Assembly (NCBI RefSeq): GCF_013282575.1
Contig: NZ_JAAAYE010000015.1
Location: 1 to 64,000, forward strand
Direction: 5' to 3'
Origin: Paraburkholderia sp. NMBU_R16
Lineage (GTDB): Bacteria > Pseudomonadota > Gammaproteobacteria > Burkholderiales > Burkholderiaceae
Length of the DNA stretch: 64,000 nucleotides
Below are positions 17,369-25,817 of this stretch, piece by piece (within the stretch, counting starts at the first letter, position 1; every line of letters starts with the position of its first letter). Below the pieces are notes generated by a model. That model worked only from the letters and a program-made list of their open reading frames with translations. It was not told the DNA's origin and made no database searches. A program made the position numbers and the translations under genes.

Positions 17369-18517
17369 ATGACGCGGGACGACGAAGCGGCTTGGCGCAT
17401 AGGCATTCTCTATTCGCGTAGCGGCGTCACGGGCGCGACCGAGTCGGAACATTTCTTCGGCACGGTGCTCGCGATCGAAGAGATCAATGCCAGCGCAGGC
17501 GTGGCAGGGCGTCTGCTCGATCCGGTCGCATACGATCCCAAATGCGATGCCGACGAGTATCGCCGGCTCGCCACGCGCATGTTGCAAGAAGACGACGTGA
17601 CCGTCATCTTCGGCTGCTCGACGTCGTCGAGCCGCAAGGCCGTGCTACCCGTGATCGAACGCAACAATGCGCTGCTCTGGTACTGCTCGATCTACGAGGG
17701 GTTCGAGTATTCCCCCAATGTGATTTATACCGGCGCCGTGCCCAACCAGAACAGCATGCAGTTGGCCGCTTGGTTGTTGCGCAACCGGGGCCGCCGGTTT
17801 TTCCTGGTCGGAGCGGACTACATCTATCCGCGCGAATCGAACCGGATCATGCGCGATATCGTCGAGGAGCACGGCGGCGAAATCGTGGATGAAGTCTATT
17901 TGCCCAGCGACGCGGAACCGGCGGCGCTCGAAACGGTGGTTGCCGAAATTGCTCGCATGCGGCCCGACGTCGTCTTTTCAACGCTGATCGGACGCGGCGC
18001 ACGCGCGTTTTACAAGCTTTATCGCGACCGCGGGCTCGATCCCGCCGACATCCCCATTGCCAGCCTCACGATGACCGAAGGCGAGACACGCATGATCGGC
18101 CCCGAGTTGTGCGGCGGACATATCGTCTCCGCCACGTATGTCAATTCGTTGGACAATCCGGGCAATCGGCGCTTTCTGCAAGCGTGGCGGGCTCGGTTTG
18201 GCGACCATCCGGCCAGCATGTGGTCGGAGATGGCGTACAACCAGGTGCACCTGTTTGCGCTTGCATTGGCGCGCACGCAAAGTCTCGACACGTCGAAACT
18301 CGTCGATGCGGTGCATGAAGTCGAGTTCGAGTCTCCCGAAGGTCTGCTCCGGATCGATGCGGGCAACAATCATGCGATGCTGACGCCACGTATTGCCGTG
18401 TGCAAGCCGGACGGGACTTTCGACGTGGTGTGGGAGGGGCGCCAGCCGGTCAAGCCCGACCCCTATCTGACCACGTACGGATTCGCCGAATTCTGGCTGG
18501 ACGGAGATGCAGCATGA
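17369..18517 (+). CDS. amiC: AmiC-like substrate-sensing regulator
   Basis: A 382-residue type I periplasmic-binding-fold protein without a signal peptide, hence cytoplasmic, as in AmiC of the aliphatic amidase operon. It begins WRIGILYSRSGVTGATE and has the family's LWYCSIYEGFEYSPNVIYTG and YNQVHLFALAL segments. In Pseudomonas, AmiC binds amides and releases the antiterminator AmiR. The next gene encodes an AmiR-like protein overlapping by ATGA, so the sensor-antiterminator pair is intact. The amidase and channel genes normally beside them (amiE, amiS) are absent, so the controlled target lies elsewhere. GAGGGG precedes the start. Confidence 0.88.
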   Translation: MTRDDEAAWRIGILYSRSGVTGATESEHFFGTVLAIEEINASAGVAGRLLDPVAYDPKCDADEYRRLATRMLQEDDVTVIFGCSTSSSRKAVLPVIERNNALLWYCSIYEGFEYSPNVIYTGAVPNQNSMQLAAWLLRNRGRRFFLVGADYIYPRESNRIMRDIVEEHGGEIVDEVYLPSDAEPAALETVVAEIARMRPDVVFSTLIGRGARAFYKLYRDRGLDPADIPIASLTMTEGETRMIGPELCGGHIVSATYVNSLDNPGNRRFLQAWRARFGDHPASMWSEMAYNQVHLFALALARTQSLDTSKLVDAVHEVEFESPEGLLRIDAGNNHAMLTPRIAVCKPDGTFDVVWEGRQPVKPDPYLTTYGFAEFWLDGDAA

Positions 18518-19134
18518 GCGCCACCGCACGGCGTCTGTTCGACGATCTGCGCTCGTTGCGGGTTGCTGTCATCCATCCGCCCGGGGACGATCGAAGCATC
18601 CTCGAGGAGCAGCTGCGCCGGATCGGCTGTCCGGTGCGCATCGTATGGCCGTTCCCGCCCCAGCTGCCTGCGGACGCGGACGTCATCCTGTTTTTGGTCG
18701 GACCGGAGCTTCGCAGTGCAGGCAACTGGTGCGCGGCCGATACGGCGGCGACGCTGATTGCGTTGTCCGACTACGAAAATCCGACGGCATTGAAAATGCT
18801 CGTCGATACCCAGGCGCACGGCGTGATTGCCAAGCCGTACCGTTCGACGGGCATTCTGAGCACGCTCGTGCTCGCGCGCGCATCGTCAGGCTTTCAGCAG
18901 CGTTTGCAGAGCAAGATCGGCAAGCTCGAGGAGGCGATCAAGTCTCGGCGCCATGTGGAAAAGGCCATTCGTACGCTGATGGACGCACATCGCCTCAGCG
19001 AAAGCGAAGCGTATGAGCATATTCGCTCGCGCGCGACGGAATTGCGCGTGACCATCGGCGAGGTCGCGACGATGGTGATCGATGCGCACGAAGCGATGGA
19101 AAAGCTCGGGCTGGGTAAGCCGGCGAAACGGTGA
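18514..19134 (+). CDS. amiR: AmiR-like ANTAR-domain antiterminator
   Basis: A 206-residue RNA-binding regulator. Residues 1-125 are a degenerate receiver-like domain without the phosphoryl-acceptor Asp pocket. A coiled coil (about 128-150) and the C-terminal three-helix ANTAR domain (about 140-200, KAIRTLMDAHRLSESEAY and IRSRATELRVTIGEVA) follow. ANTAR domains bind paired hexaloop hairpins in leader RNA and block termination. It overlaps amiC by 4 bp and should be held inactive by it. No paired hexaloop leader was recognised in the neighbouring gaps. Confidence 0.88.
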   Translation: MSATARRLFDDLRSLRVAVIHPPGDDRSILEEQLRRIGCPVRIVWPFPPQLPADADVILFLVGPELRSAGNWCAADTAATLIALSDYENPTALKMLVDTQAHGVIAKPYRSTGILSTLVLARASSGFQQRLQSKIGKLEEAIKSRRHVEKAIRTLMDAHRLSESEAYEHIRSRATELRVTIGEVATMVIDAHEAMEKLGLGKPAKR

Positions 19135-19646
19135 TGGACACTCGAAGCAAGCTATCCGTGATGAATATTCAGATGCACCGGCACATTGCCGCCGCTTTGT
19201 GGCTCACCACTGCGTTAGGGACTTCGCACGCGCTCGCGGAAGAAATCGGTAGTGTCAATACGAACTTCCGATTGGCGAAATCGGACCGCGTGGTGGTCGA
19301 GGCTTACGACGATTTGGCCGTGCCCGGCGTGACCTGCTACGTCTCGCGTGCAAGAACGGGCGGCCTGAAAGGGGCGTTCGGCGTAGCCGAGGACCCGACC
19401 GAAGCATCGATCGCGTGCCGGCAAGTCGGCCCGATCCGCTTTCAAGGCACGGTGCGCCAACAAGAAGATGTCTTTAGCGAGCGGATGTCGCTGATTTTCA
19501 AAACTTTACACGTCGTGCGAATCGTCGACGCCAAACGCAATGCGCTCGTCTATCTGACCTATAGCGACCGCGTCGTGTCGGGGAGCGCAAAAAACAGCGT
19601 GAGTGCGGTGCCGCTTCCCCCGGGAACACAGATTCCGCTCAAGTAG
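19134..19646 (+). CDS. creA: CreA family protein
   Basis: A 170-residue protein with a probable Sec signal peptide (MHRHIAAALWLTTALGTSHA, cleavage before EEIGSV). The CreA core follows, with FRLAKSDRVVVEAYDDLAVPGVTCYVSRA and a late YLTYSDRVVSGSAKNSVS. CreA proteins are conserved, periplasmic and of unknown function. The ATG overlaps the amiR stop by one base; a second start at codon 10 (position 19161) would give a tighter signal peptide. No strong SD distinguishes them. Confidence 0.82.
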   Translation: MDTRSKLSVMNIQMHRHIAAALWLTTALGTSHALAEEIGSVNTNFRLAKSDRVVVEAYDDLAVPGVTCYVSRARTGGLKGAFGVAEDPTEASIACRQVGPIRFQGTVRQQEDVFSERMSLIFKTLHVVRIVDAKRNALVYLTYSDRVVSGSAKNSVSAVPLPPGTQIPLK

Positions 19647-19692
19647 AGGTTCCGGTCCGTCGATCGCGTCTGCGTACTCGCGTACCCACGCA

Positions 19693-19860
19693 TCAACGAA
19701 CCCGGAAGACGCCGCCGATACCGACGCTGACGGGTGGCGGGGCATAGTACGCCGGCGCATAGGTGTAATAGCCCGGCGCCGGTCCATAGGCATAGGGCGG
19801 GGCGACCACGCAGCCGCCGAGACCGATTGCGAGCGCAAGTGTAAGAAGAAGCTTTGGCAT
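19693..19860 (-). CDS. Small Tyr/Pro-rich lipoprotein
   Basis: A 55-codon frame: MPKLLLTLALAIGLGGC is a signal peptide with a clear lipobox (LGGC, C17). The mature part is about 38 residues of alternating Pro, Tyr, Ala and Gly, ending GIGGVFRVR. It resembles the many tiny tyrosine-rich lipoproteins of Burkholderiaceae. A longer frame on the same strand adds 73 residues with no leader character and is rejected. The SD is weak. Its function is unknown. Confidence 0.65.
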   Translation of the reverse strand: MPKLLLTLALAIGLGGCVVAPPYAYGPAPGYYTYAPAYYAPPPVSVGIGGVFRVR

Positions 19861-20259
19861 CGTATTGTTCTCGTAGAGTGTCAAAGAGTGGCCACAGGGA
19901 ATTCGCGCTGCAATGATGATTTGGAGCGGTTCCCAATTGAGGCGACGACCGGAGTCTAATGCGCAACAACCTCGGAATGGGTTTCGCGCAGCCTTACACG
20001 TGTTACCGGTTGTGACGGCTGGGGGTTGCGCACTTTGTCGTTGCGCGGTGCGTTGGCTCGGCGCGTACTGCCATACCATTAGTAGAACTAAATAGTAATT
20101 ATGAGGATTAGCCTATCGTTCAAAAAAGTAGGTTTTCCGGGTTTATTCCAATCAAGTCTCTGCCGAATCTGCCGATAGTGCATAAAGGCGCCATGCCCCG
20201 GTATTCGTAACACGAATGCTTCGAATATGCTTCGGCGTTGCTCCAAAAACAGGGACGAA
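19861..20259. other. Intergenic region with chemoreceptor promoter
   Basis: About 400 bp between divergent genes, markedly AT-richer around 20070-20150. No gene is seen. Its right half carries a sigma-28 promoter match listed separately. Confidence 0.5.
20152..20178 (+). promoter_or_regulatory. Sigma-28 (FliA) promoter upstream of chemoreceptor
   Basis: TCAAGTCT, 11 nt, GCCGATAG. The enterobacterial consensus is TAAAGTTT-N11-GCCGATAA, so this matches 6 of 8 and 7 of 8 positions with exact spacing. It lies 82 bp before the chemoreceptor start, which fits flagellar-class control. Confidence 0.72.
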
Positions 20260-21801
20260 ATGAACTCGAAACTCACGATCAAGGGACGCATTGCATTAGC
20301 GATGGGTTCGCTCGGCGTATTGCTGATTGCGGTAAGTATCTTGGGGCTGATCGGCATGAGTCGCGCAACCGACGCGACATATGCGGTCTTTTCGGACAAC
20401 CTTCCTAGCGCGGTCGCGACGGGCAACGCCGCGGCATTCGTTTTGCGCGAGCGCGTCGTGCTGGATCGCGCCGCGTTGACGCCGGATGCGCCCGACGTGC
20501 AAGCCACGTTCGATCGTGCCAGACGGTATCGCGATGTTTCGAATCAATGGTGGAACCGATATCTCGCGCTCCCTCGCGATGCCGAAGAGGACCTGCTTGC
20601 CAGCAAGGTGACGGCGACCCGTCAGCAGATGTATGAGGCGATCGATCGTGTCATCGACGCGATCAAGGGAAAGGACGCGACCGAGATCCGCGCGAAGACG
20701 TCTGCTCTGACCGCGCCTTATGTGGCGCTGGGCGCGGCGACCGATGCCTTGACGGATCTCCAGGAGCGCAAGGCGAAAGCGCGCTATGACGGCGCCAGCA
20801 GCCAGTACCGGCTGTTTCGTGCGCTCGCGATCGCTATGTTGCTGATCGGTGCCAGCGCTGCGGTCTTTGCTTGGGTGTCTTTACGCCGCGCGATCGGCCG
20901 GCCGCTCGACGTGGCGCGCACGCACCTGAGCGCCATAGCCGAGGGCGATCTGAGCCGTGCGGTACCCGTCACGAGCCGCGACGAGATGGGCCAGATTCTC
21001 GAAGGGCTCGCGCGCATGCGCGACGCGTTGCGCGACACCGTGCGCTCGGTTCGAGACGGCAGCGAATCGATCGCACAGGCCACGCAGCAGATCGCCGCCG
21101 GAAATCTGGATCTGTCCGCGCGCACCGAGGAGCAGGCCGCGTCGCTGCAGCAGACCGCGGCCGGCATGGAGGAGTTGACGGGCACGGTCCGTCAGAACGC
21201 CGACAATGCGGGGCATGGCAGCAAGGTGGCCGAGGACGCCACGACGGTCGCCCATCGCGGCAGCGAAGTGTTCACGCGCGTGGTTGGGACGATGGGCGAG
21301 ATCAGCGACAGTTCGTCGAAGATCGCCGACATCATCGGCATCATCGAAGGCATCGCTTTTCAGACGAACATTCTGGCGCTCAATGCCGCCGTCGAAGCCG
21401 CGCGTGCAGGTGAACAGGGGCGCGGTTTCGCCGTGGTGGCCGGTGAAGTCCGCGCGTTGGCGCAGCGATCGTCGGGCGCCGCCAAGGAGATCAAGCAATT
21501 GATCGACACATCCGTATCGCGTGTGCAAGCCGGTGCGTCATACGTCAACGAGGCGAGTACCGCCATGCACGAGATCATGGGCTCCGTCGCACAAGTCCGG
21601 GAAATCATGACCGGGATTGCATCGGCATCGTCCGAGCAGCGGGTCGGTATCGACCAGATCGCGCTGGCCGTGACGCAGATGGATACCGTCACTCAGCAAA
21701 ATGCCGCGCTCGTGGAGCAGGCCGCCGCGGCCGCACAGTCGCTCGACTTGCAGGCAGTGAAGCTCAAACAAGCCGTGGCGATTTTCAAGCTGGACGCGTA
21801 G
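20260..21801 (+). CDS. Methyl-accepting chemotaxis protein (Tar-type)
   Basis: A 513-residue transmembrane chemoreceptor. Helix 1 is at about 10-32. A periplasmic four-helix-bundle ligand domain (about 33-185) follows, then helix 2 (about 186-208), a HAMP domain, and a long signalling coiled coil. Its tip, [20 protein letters not shown], is the CheA/CheW contact. Methylation-helix Gln/Glu pairs (TEEQAASLQQTAAGMEEL) are present. The C terminus lacks a CheR-binding pentapeptide. AGGGACGAA before the ATG sets the start. The ligand is unknown. A sigma-28 promoter match upstream ties it to the motility regulon. Confidence 0.93.
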   Translation: MNSKLTIKGRIALAMGSLGVLLIAVSILGLIGMSRATDATYAVFSDNLPSAVATGNAAAFVLRERVVLDRAALTPDAPDVQATFDRARRYRDVSNQWWNRYLALPRDAEEDLLASKVTATRQQMYEAIDRVIDAIKGKDATEIRAKTSALTAPYVALGAATDALTDLQERKAKARYDGASSQYRLFRALAIAMLLIGASAAVFAWVSLRRAIGRPLDVARTHLSAIAEGDLSRAVPVTSRDEMGQILEGLARMRDALRDTVRSVRDGSESIAQATQQIAAGNLDLSARTEEQAASLQQTAAGMEELTGTVRQNADNAGHGSKVAEDATTVAHRGSEVFTRVVGTMGEISDSSSKIADIIGIIEGIAFQTNILALNAAVEAARAGEQGRGFAVVAGEVRALAQRSSGAAKEIKQLIDTSVSRVQAGASYVNEASTAMHEIMGSVAQVREIMTGIASASSEQRVGIDQIALAVTQMDTVTQQNAALVEQAAAAAQSLDLQAVKLKQAVAIFKLDA

Positions 21802-21806
21802 CGTTT

Positions 21807-22064
21807 TCAGCCCACATCGTCATCCGCTGCTTTGCGCTCGCGCCGCGCTTCGTTGCCGCGGCGCGCCCGCAGACGCTGGCGCGAGAGCACATGGATGACT
21901 TCCCCGGTGCTGGCGCCGGGGGGTATTTCGTTCCGGATCACATTGGGCAGCATCGGGCGCCCCGCGCGATGTCGGCGCAGCGCGCGCGCAATGGCTTTAC
22001 GGCAGTCTTCCCCGTGGCAATCCCATTCGTCCCGGATTCTTCCGCAGTATTGACACTTTTCCAT
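21807..22064 (-). CDS. Small zinc-ribbon-like protein
   Basis: An 85-residue basic protein. The N terminus has two Cys pairs, CQYC (residues 4-7) and CHGEDC (16-21), a likely zinc site, followed by an Arg-rich helix and a basic tail. No named family comes to mind; similar short proteins may bind nucleic acid. It lies 22 bp downstream of the EamA gene on the same strand and so may share its transcript. No strong SD is seen; the ATG just before the Cys motif is preferred to one 23 codons upstream inside the EamA gene. Confidence 0.6.
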   Translation of the reverse strand: MEKCQYCGRIRDEWDCHGEDCRKAIARALRRHRAGRPMLPNVIRNEIPPGASTGEVIHVLSRQRLRARRGNEARRERKAADDDVG

Positions 22065-22086
22065 AGCGAACAGTCTAGCGGCAATC

Positions 22087-22959
22087 TCATGAGATGTCCG
22101 TGCGCGTGGCCAGATAGACGCCCAGCGCCGCAAGCGCCATGCCGAACCACGCGCGCAACGCGATGGGCTCGTGCAGCGCCACGAGCGCGATAGCGGCGGT
22201 CGCGGGTGGCACGAGAAAGAACAGCGCCGAGACGCGCGAAGCTTCGCCGTAGCGCACCATCGCCAGCAGCAGATAGATGGCGACGAGCGAATTGCAGATG
22301 ACGAGATAAGTCAGCGAGCCGAGCAATTCGATTGTCCACTGCACGTGCATCGGCTCGAGGAAAAACGCGAGCGGTGCGCTGACGGCCAGGCCGACCGCGT
22401 ATTGCACGAGGCTCGCGGAAACCGGATGCGTCGTCGTGCCGAAACGTTTTTCCCATAACGTGCTGCCGGTGATCGTCAGCAACGCGAGCACCGCGAAGAT
22501 CAGCGCCCATGTCGACGAGATATGGATGGACGATTGAGCGGTAATGACGATGACGGCACCTGCCACCCCCAGCGCCAGTCCGAGCCATCGTTTTCGCCCA
22601 ACATGCTCGCCTGCCATCGCGGGTGCGAGCAAACCGATGAGGATCGGCTGCTGCGACGTGATCAGCGCGACGGCGCCGGCGGACATGCCGTATTTGAGGC
22701 TCAGATAGGTGAAGGCAAAGTAGCCGGCCTGCAACAGCAGACCTGTCATCGCGAGATGAAGCCAGGTTATCGGCCGCGAGGGAAACCCGGGCTTGAGCAA
22801 CAGCGCGAGCGCAACGAGAATGCCGACGACGATGGCGTAGCGCAGTGCCAGGAACGTCAGCGGATCAGCGTAGCGCAGCCCGAGCTTGAGGAACACGAAT
22901 CCGCTGGACCAGAGCAGCAAAAAAAGCGACGGTGCAGCTTTGAGCCAGCGCGGCCGCAC
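22087..22959 (-). CDS. EamA/DMT family exporter, disturbed 5' end
   Basis: A 290-residue, ten-helix inner-membrane transporter with two EamA repeats (about 8-135 and 148-285), of the RhaT/YdcZ-like drug/metabolite superfamily, often an amino-acid or metabolite exporter. The frame opens at GTG with no SD. Just upstream, an ATG in another frame reads MSHTTD; a 13-bp direct duplication (22974-22999) lies between them. Deleting one copy would join that ATG in frame (MSHTTEPVTAVRPRW). The present sequence therefore looks like a frameshift at the original start, leaving the GTG as a substitute. The body is intact. Confidence 0.85.
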   Translation of the reverse strand: MRPRWLKAAPSLFLLLWSSGFVFLKLGLRYADPLTFLALRYAIVVGILVALALLLKPGFPSRPITWLHLAMTGLLLQAGYFAFTYLSLKYGMSAGAVALITSQQPILIGLLAPAMAGEHVGRKRWLGLALGVAGAVIVITAQSSIHISSTWALIFAVLALLTITGSTLWEKRFGTTTHPVSASLVQYAVGLAVSAPLAFFLEPMHVQWTIELLGSLTYLVICNSLVAIYLLLAMVRYGEASRVSALFFLVPPATAAIALVALHEPIALRAWFGMALAALGVYLATRTDIS

Positions 22960-22973
22960 GGCGGTGACGGGTT

Positions 22974-22999
22974 CGGTGGTATGCGTCGGTGGTATGCGA
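22974..22999. repeat. 13-bp tandem duplication at EamA gene start
   Basis: Two adjacent 13-mers, CGGTGGTATGCGT and CGGTGGTATGCGA, identical in 12 positions. The unit is not a multiple of three and separates the likely original ATG from its coding frame. Confidence 0.9.
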
Positions 23000-23194
23000 C
23001 ATCGCGTGTCTGTCTTTCGATTCGAAAGGAGCGGTCCGTTTTACCACATCGCACGAATTTGCGAGTCGAGGCGCGCGTGCTTACCATCGGGTGCAGTCGC
23101 GTTTTCCCGCTCTCAAGAAACGATTCACGCTGCCGTAAAAAGCGTCGATAGGAGGTGAAATCCTTTCGCCGGCCAGATAGCAATAGAGGAAAAA

Positions 23195-24751
23195 GTGAAT
23201 CGTCTCAGCCTGAACGCCAAATTGTGGCTAGCGTTGGTCGTAACGTGGCTCGGCCTGTTGTTCCTGGGCGGCTGGGCCGCCATGCAAACGCGCGACATCA
23301 TGCTTACGGAACGTAAGGCGGCTATTCGCAATGTAGTCGAGGCTGCCGGTGGCATCGTCGCCGAATATGCGAAGTTGGCCGACAACCATACGCTCACCGA
23401 GGAGCAGGCCAAACACGAGGCGATGGCGCGTTTGTCCGAGATGCGTTATCCGGGCTTCGGATACCTGATGATTGCGAATGCGAAACCCGTCGTGCTCATG
23501 CACCCGACGCTCGCCGATTTGCGCAACAAGGATGTCAGCAACTATGCCGATTCGAACGGCAAACTGCTGTTCGTCGAGATGGTGAAGGTGGCGCAGGCGA
23601 ACGGGCAGGGCTTCGTTCCCTATATGGCGCGTCTGCCGGGCAAGACCGACCGCGTGCCGAAAATCAGTTACGTCAAGCGCTTTGCCCCGTGGGATTGGTA
23701 TTTGATGTCCGGGCTTTATATCGACGACATCGATACTGCGTTTCATGCCGATCTGCTTCGCTATTTCATCGCAGTGCTGATTATCGGCGCGCTCGGCTCC
23801 GGCGCACTGATCACGATCATTCGCAACGTCAAACGCAGCCTAGGGGGTGAGCCGGCCTATGCGGCCTCGGTTGCGCAGGTCATTGCCGAAGGCGATCTTT
23901 CGCATCGTGTCGTCGTCGATTCGGGAGACGGCAACAGCATGCTGCTCGCGATGCAGCGTATGCAACAGCATCTCGCGCAGGCGATCCGACGCATTCGCGG
24001 CAGCACGAAGACGATCGAGGATGCCGTGCAGCAGATTGCCTCCGGCAACCTCGATCTTTCGTCGCGCACGGAACAACAGGCGGCGTCACTCGGCGAAACA
24101 GCCGCGAGCATGGAAGAACTGACCGCGACGGTCAAACAAAATGCCGACAACGCGCGGCAGGCGAACCAGATGGCGACGGACACCTCGCGCATCGCAAACG
24201 AAGGCGGCGAGGCGGTTCAGCAGGTGGTCGCGACGATGCAGAACATCGCCAACAGCTCGACGCGCGTGGTGGACATCATCGCCGTCATCGAGAGCATCGC
24301 GTTCCAGACGAACATCCTTGCGCTGAACGCGGCTGTCGAAGCAGCGCGAGCGGGCGAGCAAGGCCGGGGCTTTGCAGTGGTCGCCTCGGAGGTGCGTAAT
24401 CTGGCGCGGCGCAGCGCCGATGCGGCGAAGGAAATCAAAGCGCTCATCGAGGATTCGGTGAGCCGCGTGGAGGACGGCAAGTCGCTCGTCGCGGTGGCCG
24501 GCACGAAAATGGAGTCGCTCGTGCAGTCGGTCAGGCACGTGAGCGAGATCATTCGCGAGATTTCCTCGGCGTCCGAGGAGCAAAGCCGCGGTATCGAGCA
24601 GGTCAATATCGCTATCGCACAGATGGATCAGACTACGCAGCAAAATGCGGCGATGGTCGAAGAGGCGGCTGCGGCGGCCCAGTCGATGCAGGAGCAGGCG
24701 CGCACGCTCGCCGACGTCGTCGACGTTTTCCGGTTGCCCGCGGAGGTTTGA
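23195..24751 (+). CDS. Methyl-accepting chemotaxis protein with single Cache domain
   Basis: A 518-residue chemoreceptor. Helix 1 is at about 9-30. A periplasmic sCache_2 domain (about 35-185) has the family's YPGFGYLMI and [15 protein letters not shown] segments. Helix 2 (about 190-212), a HAMP region and the conserved signalling tip [20 protein letters not shown] follow. sCache domains usually bind small organic acids. The start is GTG with AGAGGA 4 nt upstream. The signalling half is close to that of the other receptor 1.4 kb away, while the sensor halves are unrelated. Only a weak sigma-28-like -10 (GTCGATAG near 23138) lies upstream. Confidence 0.92.
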   Translation: MNRLSLNAKLWLALVVTWLGLLFLGGWAAMQTRDIMLTERKAAIRNVVEAAGGIVAEYAKLADNHTLTEEQAKHEAMARLSEMRYPGFGYLMIANAKPVVLMHPTLADLRNKDVSNYADSNGKLLFVEMVKVAQANGQGFVPYMARLPGKTDRVPKISYVKRFAPWDWYLMSGLYIDDIDTAFHADLLRYFIAVLIIGALGSGALITIIRNVKRSLGGEPAYAASVAQVIAEGDLSHRVVVDSGDGNSMLLAMQRMQQHLAQAIRRIRGSTKTIEDAVQQIASGNLDLSSRTEQQAASLGETAASMEELTATVKQNADNARQANQMATDTSRIANEGGEAVQQVVATMQNIANSSTRVVDIIAVIESIAFQTNILALNAAVEAARAGEQGRGFAVVASEVRNLARRSADAAKEIKALIEDSVSRVEDGKSLVAVAGTKMESLVQSVRHVSEIIREISSASEEQSRGIEQVNIAIAQMDQTTQQNAAMVEEAAAAAQSMQEQARTLADVVDVFRLPAEV

Positions 24752-24776
24752 ACGTCCCCGAGCGGCCGCGCCGACA

Positions 24777-25697
24777 TCAATCGGACCGCCCCCCGATAGC
24801 GGCGCGCGCGACACGGCACGCGGCGAGATCCCAGGCACCGCTACCCACGGTCTTCAGCAACACCGGGGTGTTGGCGGGCGCACGCGCGGAGATTGCCGCG
24901 CCGATCGGCTGCACCGAGGACCAATCGATACCCGCTTGCAGCAGATCGCCGGCCTCTTCGCGCGCGGCCGCGAAATCGTCCACGAAGACGCGGCTCGCGC
25001 GAACGGTGTCGGGACCGATCTCCGCGGCATCGGGCGTGAATGCGCCCACGGCCACGATCAGGCGGTCTGCTCGCGCAGGCTCGTTGTAAACAGGCGTTTT
25101 GCTCGTCGTCGCGGTCACGACGACGTCGACGTCATCGGCGATCGTTCCATTCGCCGGCAACACACGGATGCCTTCGCGGCCCGTCTCGTCGCAAAAGCGC
25201 TGTTCCGATGCGAGCGCCTTGCCCGCGACGAAGATTGTCGCGCTCGGATACAACCGCGCAATGGCCGCGGCATGATGGCGTGCCTGTTGTCCCGTCCCGA
25301 TGATGAGGAATCCGCGCGGAGCGCGCGGATAGAGATACTTCACGCCGAGCATCGACAGCGCGGCGGTTCGGCGTCCCGTAACCGTCGGCCCGTCGAGGAT
25401 GAACTCCGGCGCACCGGTCACCCCGTCGCAAACGGTGACGGTTCCGAAGATGGTCGGCATGTTGCGCGCGGCGTTGCCAGGGCACACGCTGACGAGTTTA
25501 TGGATGGCCACGTCGCTGGCGGCGGCGGGCATCGAAAGCAGCACGCCGTTGTCCGCCAACGGCACCGCGGTGCGTACCGGCGAGCGAATCGCGCCCGCTT
25601 CGAGCTCATGCGCCGCTTGGCTCAGCGCTTCGATGAGCGAAGCGAAATCGAGGAGTTGGGCCGTGGCCGCGGCATCGAAGGTGGGAAGCGTCGACAT
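24777..25697 (-). CDS. Delta1-piperideine/pyrroline-2-carboxylate reductase (ornithine cyclodeaminase family)
   Basis: A 306-residue NAD(P)H enzyme of the OCD/mu-crystallin family. The Rossmann motif is IIGTGQQARHH in the middle, preceded by TGRRTAALSMLGVKYL and followed by a conserved VVTATTSKTPV. Bacterial relatives reduce cyclic imino acids such as delta1-piperideine-2-carboxylate to L-pipecolate. The neighbours (DUF1338/HglS, ALDH7, FAD oxidase, LysN-type aminotransferase) favour the piperideine substrate, from D-lysine. The later ATG is chosen as the usual family start; a nine-codon extension is possible. A palindromic operator lies 79-93 bp upstream. Confidence 0.85.
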   Translation of the reverse strand: MSTLPTFDAAATAQLLDFASLIEALSQAAHELEAGAIRSPVRTAVPLADNGVLLSMPAAASDVAIHKLVSVCPGNAARNMPTIFGTVTVCDGVTGAPEFILDGPTVTGRRTAALSMLGVKYLYPRAPRGFLIIGTGQQARHHAAAIARLYPSATIFVAGKALASEQRFCDETGREGIRVLPANGTIADDVDVVVTATTSKTPVYNEPARADRLIVAVGAFTPDAAEIGPDTVRASRVFVDDFAAAREEAGDLLQAGIDWSSVQPIGAAISARAPANTPVLLKTVGSGAWDLAACRVARAAIGGRSD

Positions 25698-25775
25698 GAT
25701 GGGATCGGCAGATCGGATGTTCAAGGGCGGATGAGATGGGATGCGAGTGCGTCCCGCCGATGCTATCTGAAAATG

Positions 25776-25790
25776 TTTCTGATTGGAAAC
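25776..25790. promoter_or_regulatory. Candidate pipecolate-regulon operator 1
   Basis: TTTCTGATTGGAAAC, an imperfect palindrome upstream of the reductase gene. Its reverse complement GTTTCCAATCAGAAA matches the site at 28865-28879 in 12 of 15 positions. Regulator assignment (the XRE-cupin protein) is inference. Confidence 0.55.
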
Positions 25791-25817
25791 GCATTTTGAC
25801 GGCGCGGGTGGCAGGAC

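Noticed and set aside
19693-20079. 128-codon version of the small lipoprotein
   Set aside because: The added N terminus lacks leader character, whereas the internal Met begins a perfect lipoprotein signal.
23131-23145. Sigma-28 promoter for the sCache receptor
   Set aside because: Only the -10-like GTCGATAG fits; the -35 position matches at about half its bases, too weak to list as a feature.
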